Both the position numbers and the translations under genes were made by a program. Of a stretch of DNA of 64,000 nt, positions 45,046 through 56,600 are shown piece by piece. This stretch comes from Drosophila miranda (lineage: Eukaryota; Arthropoda; Insecta; Diptera; Drosophilidae). Within the stretch, counting starts at the first letter, position 1; each line of letters starts with the position of its first letter. The notes under the pieces were generated by a model, which did not search any database, was not told the DNA's origin, and was given only the letters and a program-made list of their open reading frames with translations. The stretch spans positions 12,958,001 to 13,022,000 of the forward strand of contig NC_046674.1 of the NCBI RefSeq assembly GCF_003369915.1. The letters run 5' to 3'.

Positions 45046-48000
45046 TCAGCTAGTCTTCTTTGTGTTGGGGCTCGATGGACGATGGGGCAGGAACTCGTAT
45101 TCGCTGTCGGTGCCTATTATGTAGGTGGGAATGTTGCCACGCCCCTTGACGAAAGTCATGCCCCGATAGTTGCACTGTATGTTGAACTCCCGCAGCTTGA
45201 TGGCCGTGTTCTCGGTGACCTGGATCTGGCCAGGCACCCCCGTGGAGTCCATGCGCGAGGCCATGTTGACCGGGTTGCCCCAGATGTCGTAGTGTGGTTT
45301 CGATATTCCCACCACCCCGGCCATAGCCCGGCCGTGTGAGATGCCGATCCTCAGCATGCCGTAGTCGGTGCTGCCCTCGTACTCTGTCTGCATGTTTTCG
45401 GCATTGAAGCGGCGCATGGCCCGCATCAGATCCAGGGCGAACCGTGCCATTACCAGGACCACCTCATTGCCACTGTTGCCGGCTTGCTGTCCAACGTTGC
45501 TAGTGCGCGGGGCACTAGTTATCACATTGCCCTCGTACTGCCCCCGCTCCAGGTCCAGGTCCAGGGCAATATTGCTGCCATTGCCGTAGGGGACGCGGTG
45601 GATTCCGTCGGAGTCAGAGGTGCGCCCCCCGTCGTAGCGACTGCGACGACCGTTGGGCATCAGCGAGGCGTTGCGGAACTTCATCTGGGGGGCGTTAACC
45701 TGTTCGGAGCGGGACACGTCCAAGCCGCAGGCAGCCATGTATGTCCAGTTGGCCACCTTGATCTTCTCCACGCGCAGGCACTGCGCATATTTGTTTAGCT
45801 AATGGAAGAACCGGGGAGCTAGTTAAAAAGGAATAATGAATCACCGTGGCATGGGCGAGGTACTTACCACATCATCAAAGTCGCAGATGATCTCGTTCAG
45901 TACCCTTAGTCCTATCTTGTCCGTGTCAAAGTTCTTGATGGAGGCAAACATCACGGCCACGTTATCGTACTCCTCGTAGTAGAGCTGGTTCTGCAGCTGC
46001 GTCGACAGATAGAAGTCAGCTAGAATGGAAGCCCTAAAGATCAGTGCAAGTTTCTAAGGTTTACTTCTCCGTGAAGGACTCACCCACGTGCGACGGCAAT
46101 ATGTTGGTTAGCAGCACTTTGATGGTGTCGTTGGTGATCAGGGCATCCTCCTGCTTCTTCATCAGCTGTCGCTTCCAGCTGAAGGGCACAGGAAGAATTG
46201 TTGTTGGTAGGTCAAAGTACTGAGACGAAACTTAGCCATCCTCAAACTCACTTGTAGTCCACCTTCGCTATGAACTCCGTTTGTCGCTCCATCAAGTGGA
46301 AGATGCCCAGCGTGATGATCATTAGCAGAATGTGCGAGTACTTGGCGTTGAAGTTGACATTGGTGGACGGGCTGTTCGCGTAAATGTGGTTGAACTCAAA
46401 TATCACCAGCGCTGCATAAACTATCGTGATGATGGTAGAGAGGCAGACCTTGATGATGAATGGAATCCGTGTGAACAGAAAGGACATGCCAATGACCAGA
46501 GTCATACAGTTGGTGAGGATCTGGGACAAAAGGGACAACAATTTGACAAAAGAGTTCCTGAGCGAATGGCTCATGACTCACCCAGGGATGAAAGCAGAAA
46601 AGCCGATCTTCTACGGTGGGATCGCTATCCTCGTAGTCCTCGTCTTTGCTGCAGCCCAGCACTTGCATGGTGGCCACAGCGCAGTAGGATAAAATGATGA
46701 GGAAGTAGATAAGGATGCGGAGGAATAAGTTGCGCTGCATCACATCCGACATGTTGAAGAGGCAGCCACTGAGGCGACTCGTGGGGACGGACACCTCCGC
46801 GTCGGACATGTACATTATCCAGAGCTTCTTGTACCAGGAGACGATCAGCAGCATGGTGAGCAGGATAATGGTAGTGCCATCGATGTACCAGTAATGGTAT
46901 CTCGCACTGAAATAGGACTATTGATTACACTGGGAATACTGCGAAGAGTATATAAGAGTATGGCTCACTCCTTGCTCAATAGTTGGATGGTCAGGAGTCC
47001 CATGTAAATCACCCAGGCGAGAGCAATGCTGTACTTCAGCATCACATCCGGCTCCCGCATGTACTGCATCTCCCAATTGCGTGTGCGAAAGAACAGACAG
47101 AACGAGCTGATGTTGCGGCGGAAGGTCTCCTCCTCAATCTCGTCCTGGGTGAGACGAGTGCTGCGCCGAAACACTTTGGTGAGCCTAGACGAGAGACCAA
47201 TGACACTGGATGAGGGGCAAGCTGGTGTGCTGGAGTGAGGGTTTGAGTATACTTTATCCGACCGATGGGCATCTTGTCCAGCTCGCGACACATCTCCAGC
47301 TTGGCCTGGTTGCGCACCTGGTTGTACTGGTGCAGGGTGGAGTTGTGCATGAAGTTCGACTTGTTGGCCTCGCTCAGCTTCTTGGCCTGGCGCTCGCGCT
47401 GCACGCGTCTCGGATCGTGCATGGGGGCCTACAACTTTCGATTCGATGTAAGTGTGCGTGTGGTATCGCAGTGCCCCCAAAACCCTAAACTCGCCCTTGG
47501 GGGGATATGCTCGTACTCACGCGCAGTGACTTGATCAGGAAGGAGCGAATGCCATGCTTCTGCAGCACGGGATCTTCGCGAGCCTTCTCCGTTCCGTCCT
47601 CGAAGAAATACTCGCCGTCCAGCAGAGACAGCGTCTTCTGACTGACATGCACGCGACCCGTGGCCCCAGTAGCCTCCAATCTGTTGGCAATGTCCACGTC
47701 CTTGGACCAAATGTCGAACTGCCATTTTGCGGCTCCAATCACCCCCGACAGCACGTCGCCAGAGTGCACGCCGATGCGCATGTCGATGTTGAGGTGCCGC
47801 TTCTCTCTGGAAATAGAGGAGAATCATGAGCAAATCATTGCGAGAAAACAGTACAGGGCTAGACGAACCTGACGTCGCGTATATCCTTGATCATGCGCAG
47901 GCCCAGGTCCACACAGCACTTGGCATGATCCGCATTGGGACTGACCAGCCCTGCCACGCAGTAGTAGCAGTCCCCCAGGAACTTGATCCTCAGCACATTG

Positions 48001-49238
48001 TACTCCTCGCTGGCAATGTCGAAGCGCACGAAGAGGTCGTGCAGCGCCTCCACCAGCTTCTTCACATCCAGAGTGGTGGTCAGGTGGGTGTAGTTGACCA
48101 CATCGGCATACAGAACAGTGACGTCTTCATGGGGCTCAATGAAGAGGGTTCTGTGGAGAGGATCATACGAGTAGAAGAATATGAGAAGGAGGAAAGGAAG
48201 GCGTTGACTGACCCGTGATCCGGCTGTCGCCATCGCTTGAGGTTCTGACTGTCAGTAGTCCGCTGCGTATCTACGTGAGATCGCTGCTGGTGCTGCTGCT
48301 TGGAGCGTTCGATGCGGTTCTTGACATCCTCCTGCAGACGATCGGCGATCTGGTTAGGCAGGATGCTGAGCAGTAGGCTCCGTTCTTGGTCGCGAGCGTA
48401 GCGCAAGAGGAGATTCTCCTCCACGTACTGCCGCCGATCGAGGAAGGTGGTGCGCAACGCGATGTCCCGCATGAGGCGGAAGAAGATGCCCAGCAGGTTG
48501 ACGCAACTCAGGTAAATGGCTTCGTTGAGAATGCTATGCATCTGGTTGTCCTCCTTGGAGGTGATCACGAATATGTAGTTGATGATGTAGCACAGGGTGA
48601 CGGCGGATCCGAGCACGAACGGCTGCAGCAGATACGGCACCGGCATGAACATGTAGATGGCGTACAGGGTGTAGGCGTCGTAGATGGGATTCAGGATGAA
48701 GTTGTGGCTGGTAGCATGGTACACATTCAGGCCGATGTCCATCAGCACCATCACGCAAACGGCCAGCCAGGAGGAGACGTACACCACCCAGCCGTGCTTG
48801 CTGACCAGCTCGCTGCGGAAGTTAACCGAGAGGATTAGCCAGATGACCACGCCGGAAGCTATGTAGGCGGCCATGTCCACGTACACGAAGGTTATGTCCG
48901 GCGTCGTCAGCAGCAGCAGGGTGTGCGTGATGGTCACCTGCAGCTGGATGAAGATGAACAGCGAGAGGTAGCCCACCCGCAGGCGACGCATGTACAGGTC
49001 GTACGACTCCTCCAGCTCCAGGTTGCGGCATTTGCGCTGAAAAGAGAAGGAATAGATTGTATGAATATGTATGGATTATAGGGCAGGAATTATGGTGATT
49101 GAGCAATTGCCTTACCACCAGATACGACCATTCCCAGTTCTTTTCATTGGAGAAGCTCTGCGATTGATCGTTGGAGTGCGCCAGGTTAATGGTGTTCGTT
49201 CGATTGTATTCGATGGCCGAATCAAAGTAGGAATTCAT
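45046..49238 (-). CDS. Membrane adenylyl cyclase, second copy
   Basis: Eleven exons give 1166 residues: 49116-49238, 48213-49036, 47869-48150, 47521-47806, 47253-47428, 46969-47184, 46582-46906, 46252-46520, 46084-46178, 45868-46019 and 45046-45798. It has six helices (about 65-230), C1 (about 316-500), six helices (about 630-830) and C2 (about 865-1140). D332 (LYADVVNYT) and D376 (FLGDCYYCVAG) are 44 residues apart, as required for two-metal catalysis. C2 has EKIKVANWTYMAACG and YDIWGNPVNMASRMDSTG. C2 carries an insertion of about 70 low-complexity residues (around NGRRSRYDGG to NVGQQAGNSG) that the first copy lacks. The exon 2 donor GTCAGT is weak but keeps the frame. It is in the same orientation as the first copy and its paralogue. 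Confidence 0.88.
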
Positions 49239-51018
49239 GATTGCATTCGTAGTCGTCAGGGGCTGAGCATTTTCGTCTATCCCCGGCAGCTATCCACAAT
49301 CCACAATCCTTAATCAGATTCCAGTCGGATCTATGGGTATTATCAGATCAAACCACTGAAAACCACCCGCCAGAGGTACAGAAAAGCAATAACAACAAAG
49401 CCGCCCCAATAACAATTGAATCACTCAATGGCTGGGGACTTATCTGGGGTCTGCGGGTGAGAGAGTAGAGTAGCTAAAATTACGAGTACCGTACCACCTC
49501 TCTCGCTCGCTTGCTGTTGCTGTTGCTGTTGCTGTTGCTCTTGCTCTCTTTCCCCCTATCTGAGTCTCACCACGGGATTTGGGTCTCCCTCCCGAATAAA
49601 ACAAAGTTTTGTTGCCTTTTTTTTGTCTGCTGCAAAAACAGCAGCTAATTTAGCAATTTGTCTAATGTGTTGTTGATTGTGTGCTAATGATTTGTAAATC
49701 ACACTCGCAGGCACACATACACACACACGCATGCACACACACGTAGACTTCCCATGTCCATTATCAGCTGCAGTTGGCCGAGACGACCGCAACCCGACCA
49801 CGCTGATCAGACAACTTTATGGCTCTGTAATTCATTTATTGCCTTTCGCACGGACGGACACACGGCACTGGACGGAGCGGTGGGGGCGGAGGTAGCGGAG
49901 GCAGCGGAGGGTTCGATCGCACTTCACTTTCGTTCGGCAATAAATACGATAATAATTACTGAAAAATTAACACCACTTAAGCGCGTTGCGCTCTAAACAA
50001 GCCAATACACAAGGCGGACAGGTATCACAAATTACTCTTTGGCAAGGGCTGATAAGCGGTCGATTGCTGCTCGTTGAGGCTTACGCCAGTGGCTACGCTA
50101 CGGGTGATATGTACTAGTACGCGTTACCCGTACCCGTATTCTCCTTATAAGAACCGCACGACCAATACGCCTGAACTGCTGCGACCAAGTGAGCTGCACA
50201 CCCCGCCCGAGCACACACCTGTCGATGGTTGAGTGCTAAGTGCTGAGTGAAGAGTAAAGAGAGCCACTGGCTTATCAGTGTGAAAAGTTTTTGGGTTGTT
50301 GATTGATGGGCTGTGATGGATGATGCATCCATACATTCACCTATTAAATTAAGCAGATAAGCAGTTGACTTTACGTCCGATAAACAAGCTATAATAGCCT
50401 GCCACTTTGACTGCATGCAGGTACCACAGGTAAAACCAATCAGTATAAATTTCAATTTGAACTGCGCGCGCAATTGAAGCGCGCCAACGCAAGTATGAGC
50501 AAATACAACCCTGTGCCAGAATATTGAATTTGACTCAGCTCCTCAAAAAATTGTTTTTGGCAATCAAAAGCGAATGAAATTGTTTAAATGAAACTGATTA
50601 AATGAAATTAAATATGTTTGTCATCCAGGCTCTAACGACCGATTTTATGAATTTATTGTATATTTTTGGTAGGTACATACGTAAAAATAGTCCCTAAATT
50701 GTAAGTCTCCACGAAATGTTGCAGTTTATGGTATTCTTGCAGATACCGAAAATCTGTACCGGGTCCGAGATATACATATATACAGTAATCGAATTAAATG
50801 CATGAATAGTTAAAAACATGTCAATCTGAGAAAAAGACGTTATTAATTAGGTTTCAAAGCAGCTTGAATAATAGAACAGAATTTTAACATTAATTTAAGG
50901 AAATAGGGTATACAAATGTCCATTCTCCATAAATGCATGGTTGATAAGTAGCAAATGTGTAGTTACCGTGTAAGTGTAAATGTACAATGTAAAAACAAGG
51001 ACATTTTAGTTTTTCCCT
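49239..51018. other. Divergent spacer between the second adenylyl cyclase and the RPRD1-like gene
   Basis: No gene is seen. It holds a TTGCTG repeat (about 49510-49540), AC-rich DNA near 49713-49743 and an AT-rich part from 50500 to 51018. The first kilobase should include the cyclase promoter. Confidence 0.5.
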
Positions 51019-51385
51019 CTTTCGTTTAAACCTTATTTAACAAACAATAAAATAAAAAGGAGTCTTTAAAAATAGCCAATCTTGTAGAAAATCGATTCAA
51101 CAATCGGATAAAATGATGTGGTCAGGCTGAGGGTCCTAGCTAGCTAGTAATATCAAACCGAATATCAGAATCAAGGAATATTATTCCTGTTTTTGGACAG
51201 CGAACGATTAGCCCACTGTCGACCAGCGGGTATTTAAATACTCTCCACGAAAATGATGCATCTTGAAGAATTTTGGGGTAGTTAAGGTGGAAGGATACGA
51301 TTGATCTACAAGAAGATCTTACAAATAGTTTAACTTCAGTTGTTTCCCCGTTTAAATAGAGGCAGGCTAAGTTCGTTTTTTTTTC
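51019..51385 (+). repeat. Diverged dispersed repeat, copy B (upstream of the RPRD1-like gene)
   Basis: This is the partner of 19732-20140, in the same orientation and with the same block order: CTTGTAGA, CAATCGGATAAAAT, CTAGCTAGTAATAT, TATTTAAATAC, GAAGAATTTT, GGAAGGAT and GTTTAAATAGAGG. Both copies end within about 280 bases of the ATG of a plus-strand gene. No coding capacity is seen. Confidence 0.65.
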
Positions 51386-51388
51386 AGC

Positions 51389-51469
51389 GGTATATTTACG
51401 GTATATTTTGAAAATCAGAGGGTATATTTCGGTATATTCCTGAGGGTCAGACCATATATTTTATCGATA
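51389..51469 (+). promoter_or_regulatory. Promoter of the RPRD1-like gene: phased GGTATATT boxes and a DRE
   Basis: GGTATATT occurs four times, starting at 51389, 51400, 51421 and 51431, so spacings are 11, 21 and 10 bases, close to whole helical turns. GAGGGTCAGACC follows, and then a perfect DRE core TATCGATA at 51462-51469. The ATG is at 51621. DRE sites mark constitutive Drosophila promoters; the factor that reads the GGTATATT boxes is unknown to me. Confidence 0.6.
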
Positions 51470-51620
51470 AGTCGATTGCTAGAATGTCAATTTTGTGAGA
51501 ATTATTTTTGTTTTTTCCCGTGCGTCTTGTGTTTTTGTGCGTGTTTTTCGCTTCCCATATCGAATAATCCCTTTTATAGATATTTAAGAGTTTGCAGATT
51601 AGGCGGAAGTTGCAGCTGCA

Positions 51621-53328
51621 ATGTCGGCCTTTACAGAGACCGCGCTGATCAAGAAATTGGCGGAGCTCAACAGCAGCCAGCAGAGGTGCAATATTGAAAA
51701 AAACCACCGCAACAAATGTGTATAGCAAATTCTGATACCCTCTTCTGTTTCAGCATCCAGACCCTGTCCTTGTGGCTGATTCACCACCGCAAGCATAGTG
51801 CAACTATAGTGAAGACCTGGCAGCGGGAGCTGGAGAGTGGTGGGTAGAACCCCACTCCCTCACACGCAGAACCTTCTTATATCATTCTTGCACCATTCCA
51901 GTGCCGGAACCAAAGAAGCTGACCTTCATGTACCTGGCCAACGATGTCATCCAGAACAGCAAGAAGAAGGGGCCCGAGTACGGCAGGGAGTACAGCAATG
52001 TCTTGGGAAAGGTGTTTGCCCACATCGGAGAGAAGTGCAGCTCCGACAAGCTCCTGGGCAGTCTGGGACGCATCCTCAACATTTGGCTGGAGCGCGGCGT
52101 CTACGATGCCAAGGCAATAAACGAGTATCGTGCACGCCTGCACCGGGAGTCTGGAAGCAGCAAAAATGGCAACAAATCGCACGACGCCGAAGCAGGGGAG
52201 CGAGATAAGGATCACAGCAGCAGCGCCGGCGCCGGCGGCGGCGGCGGCGGCGGCAGCAGCGGCAGCAGGTCAGAAAAGTCAGAGCGGCGGGAGAAGCGCA
52301 AGCATGAGGAGCGCCATTCGAAGTCGAAAAAACCGCGACACCATCACCAGAGCAGCAGTGCTCCAGCCCCAGCAGAAGAACCGGCTGTAGAGCCGGAAAA
52401 CGGGCACACTCCTCCCTACCTACCACTGGGTGAGCCGCCCGAGCCGGAGGAGCTGATCAAGGCTCTCACGAGCATAGAGAACTCGGCCTCCAGTGATGCC
52501 GAGGTCAGGGAACGCATTGCGAAGCTTCCGCAGGAGATATCGGAGATCAGTTGCATCAGCAAGCTGGAGGATAAGGACAAGGCGAAGGCCTTGGCCACTC
52601 AAGTGCGTCTCTTGGAATACAATATGCGAGTACTCGGGAAACCTAAACGTGTCTTTTTATTTGTAGGTCAATGAGGCCGTCGATTTGCTCAACGAGTACA
52701 ATTCCCGGCTGGCAGCCGAGATGGAGGAGCGCACCAAATTGGCCGCGATGCTGCGGGACTTTCAGGCCGAACAGAAGGAGCTGCTGGCCCAGGCCGAGAC
52801 ACGACTCGATGTACGTTTCCCCAATAAGTGGTTATATAAAAGGGTGGAACTCGGTGGCAATATGAGTGGTGCTTACAGCAAAGAAACGCCTAGAATATGT
52901 TAACAAATTTAAGTTCGACCTTTTCCTGATTTACCGAATAAGATCATGTGAGCCACTCATATTGCTCACACCCCTCATTACCTCCTAACTATCCTGCCAG
53001 CATGCTCGAGGCCTCTTTTGGGCCATCGTTTCGATTCTGTACAAATTATACATCTTTTGCTTTGAATTAAACAAAATTCCAATTAAATCACATCACCTAT
53101 CGGTGCAGATTTGTGCAGTTTGCAAGCAAAAAATATCAAGCATCGTCGCCTAATGCTCTGTGTCTCTATTTGCAGGAACACAAGAAGAAGCTGGCCAAGA
53201 TGTTGGGCCTGCAGAAGGAGATACACGATCATCTCTCAAATTTGCCGGATCTGACGCAGCTGCCAGATGTCACGGGCGGACTGGCACCCCTGCCCTCCGC
53301 AGGCGATCTCTTCAATGCCCTGCATTGA
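51621..53328 (+). CDS. RPRD1-like CID-domain protein (RNA polymerase II CTD binding)
   Basis: Five exons, 51621-51685, 51754-51839, 51902-52602, 52667-52810 and 53176-53328, join in phase and give 382 residues. Residues 1 to about 135 form a CTD-interacting domain (SLWLIHHRKHSATIVKTWQREL, KKLTFMYLANDVIQNSKKKG, LNIWLERGVYD). A Gly/Ser and Lys/Arg/His-rich low-complexity linker follows, then a C-terminal coiled coil (about 270-345, AVDLLNEYNSRLAAEMEERT). This is the architecture of vertebrate RPRD1A/B, which bind the phosphorylated RNA polymerase II tail as dimers and recruit the RPAP2 phosphatase. The start follows a DRE promoter and gives the correct CID N terminus. It converges on IFT172, with 312 bases between stops. 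Confidence 0.9.
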
Positions 53329-53417
53329 TCGAATGACGATGATAGATCGATCCGAGTGCCGTAGAGTCCGAGTCACTTAACCAGAAACTACTTAAAGAAA
53401 CCTTAAATTGTACACGT

Positions 53418-53429
53418 ACACACAAACAC

Positions 53430-53462
<33 letters not shown>
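53418..53462. repeat. (CA)n microsatellite in the RPRD1-like 3' region
   Basis: A CACACA tract with short interruptions lies about 90 bases past the RPRD1-like stop, in its 3' UTR or in the overlap with the convergent IFT172 transcript. Confidence 0.9.
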
Positions 53463-53640
53463 TACAAAGCTTCATATATTTGCATATAATCGTAGCTGTT
53501 CCCGGACCAAATCCCACTCCAGCACGCCCCCAAGATTATTGCCCAGATTATTATAGTCCGCATATTATATTGACGGTTGAATACAGAATTTAATTACGAG
53601 CAACTTACCGACACTTCCACCAGTCTTTGCAGTGCGTGCA

Positions 53641-56600
53641 TTAGTGCATTACATAGTTGGCGGCCCCCTGCCACTTTTCGGTGAAGCCAATGATGTCGGC
53701 TATGCCAGTGCCCGGGGACATCTTCACGGCCACCGAGAACTTGCTCCAGACGTCGCGATTCACCTGATTGCTCGACGACTGGAAGGTCACAGGCTGACGG
53801 CCACGCACCGGAAATCCACTCAGCAGGCAGGGCAAATCGTTCGGGCCCAGGCTGGACTCGTAGAGGCCACGATCGTCTGTGGGCAGCTGCTGATCCACCT
53901 GCTGGTCCATGCTGACGGCCAGGACCCATTCGCGCACCTCCTCATGGAGGCTGGGCTCGTTCTTCAGGTGAATGTCCTCGGGCAGGGGCACGGAGCTGGG
54001 GAAATCGGTGCTGGCCAAATCGGAGTGATCCACCAAATTGCCAGAGCCCTCCTCGATGGCCTCGCACACGTCCAGATAGTGGTTGAGCATGACGAAAGCC
54101 TCCGCCTCTCGTCCAGCCTGTCGCAGATCCATGCCCGCTTCGTAGAAGCCCTTATCCACCGGCAGGATATCCGTGTGCCGCAGCAGTGCCAAGGAGAGCC
54201 GCAGGGCCACTGGTTGGAGCGCCTGCACCTCCTTGCAGGCTGCTCTGGTGGCATAGTAGTGTGCAATCAGGAGAAACTGCTCAATGCCGGCCGTAAACTG
54301 GGTCTGGGCCTGCTCCTGAGAGGCCCTCAGCGATTGCAGCAGGCGCTGGAGAAAGTCTCGCAACTGGCGCCACAGCGAACCGCCCTCGGACTGCTCCTCC
54401 CTCAGGGCCAGACAGTCGAGGGCGATCCGCGTGTAGATGTTGAAGTGCGCCTCGATGGGAGGCGCCCCATAGCTCAGATACAGACCTAGGGCGTTGCTGC
54501 AGTTGCCCTCGCGGATGAGCTGGGCCGCGTACACGGCCACGTACTTCTGCAGCACCGAGGGATTCAGCTGCTTGGCCTTCTCCAGGCAGCGCTGCCACTG
54601 GCCCTGCTCCGCCAGGAGATCCAGGGCCGAGATGATGTCGATGTCCGCCAGCTGCTCGACATTCCCCTCGTGCTTGAGGCACGACTTCTGCTGCTGCTCC
54701 ACGTAGGCGAGCAGCTGGAGATCCGCATCGATTTCCTTGGCCAGTCGCCGGGCCTTGCTCCACTGCTCCGTTTTGATGAAGACATCCACCGCCTGCTTGG
54801 GCATGTCCGCGGCCAGATAGAGCTGTGCTGCAGGGCCAATCTGCTTGATGGCCAGCAGCCGTGGCCCCAAGGCCGTAGCCAGCTCCTGGGCGTCCTGACC
54901 CTCCAGAAACTGGTTGCAGATCTCGGCGGCACGCAGGAGGGCCCGCTCCAGGGTGGCCGCATCCTCGGCATTGGAGGCATCTATCTGCATTAGGCACTCG
55001 GCGGCCTTGCGGAACTGTTCCCGCTTCGCGAACTCCGCCGCTCGCTGCAGATAGGCACGAGAGTCGGTGACGGATTCCTCTCCCGTCTGGGCCAGTCCCC
55101 TTTGCAGCTGCGCCTGCAGACGCCTCAAGTCATTGAGGGCCGAGGGATAATGCTCCTCGGCTATCCGCAGGGCATCATCGTACAAGGACTCCTGCTTGTA
55201 GTGCTCCACGATGAGATCCGGCCGCTGGGCGCGCAGCAACAGAGCCTCGTACTCCTTGTAGTTGCGGGTCTCCAGAGCGGCCGCCGCCTGGCCGATGAGC
55301 ACCTCGCCCACGACATCCGGCAGATGCTGATCGGCCACGTTGAGCGCGGCCCGCCAGTCGCCGGCGTGCTGATACATGAGGATCGCCTCCTTGGGCTTGT
55401 GGGCCTTGAGGAACTCCACTTCGGCCTCCTCGAACTTGCCCTCATCCTCGAGGGACATGGCGATCTTCAGGTGCACCTCGTCCGTGGGCTTGCCCGCAAA
55501 GCGGCACAGCTCCATGGCGAACTCAAACTGGCCCGAGTCGCAGGCGAATCCCACGGCGGTGTCCAGCAGTCCCAGTTTGCTCAGCAGGCGCACGGCGCTC
55601 TCCAGGGGCATGGACTTGGCCCACATGTAGGCCACCTGCTGGCTGGCCCCGTCCGTCCCCTTCTGCTTGGCCACGCGGTAGCCGTCCTCCCACCTGCCCG
55701 AGGAGCAGTACATGTGCACGGCCGACTTCCAGTCCCCCGAGGCGATGAAGTGCACCTCGGCGTTCTTCAGCTTGCCGCGCGACTCCAGCTGCCGCGCCAG
55801 ATGCAGGTGGGTGCTGTCCAGCAGATCCTTGTGGTAGCGTTCGACCAGCCGGATCATCGAGTCGTACAGCTCCCGCCGCTTGTACATGGCTATGGCCAGG
55901 TCGGGCTCATTGACGGCGATCAGAACCTTCTCCGCATCCCGGTATTTGCCCTGCTCCTCCAGGGTGCCTGCCATCTGGACGAACAGCTCGCGCAGATGCT
56001 CCGGCTTCAGGTACTTCTCCCCGATCACGTACGCCCGCTCCCACTTCCCGTGGCGGTTCAGCAGCTCGATGGCATCCTTGTGGAGGTTGGCTCTCACCAG
56101 CATATCCTCGGCTCCGTCCAAGTCCCCGGCAAAGGCCAGGTGCTTCGACAGATCCAGGGCATACCGCTGGATCAGCTCTGGCTCGTCCAGGACCTTGGCT
56201 ATTTGCACAGCCTTCCGCCATTGCTTGGCGCCCACCGCCGCCTCCAGGGCCTTCTGCGTGGCGCCCGCCTCGATGTAGTGGTTGATCGAGGCGTCCAGCT
56301 GCTTGCGACCCACCAGCCAGTCGCCCCACTCCTCCTCCAGGGCCGTCACCTCCTGCGGCTCCACGACGCGCGCGAGCTCCAGGGCCCTGGCATACGCTCC
56401 TCCCTTCCGGTAGAGAGCCAAAGCAGCCTCTGGCCGGGACAGGCGATGGGCAATGTCGCCCGCCAGCTCGTAGAGCTCGCAGTGCACCAGACCCTCGGTC
56501 ACCTGCAGCATCAGATGCTCGTCCTGCAGCAGCTGCGGCGTCTTCAGCGCCAGTCGAGCAGCTCTGGCCGGCTTGTTCGCCTTCAGGAACAGCCCCATGG

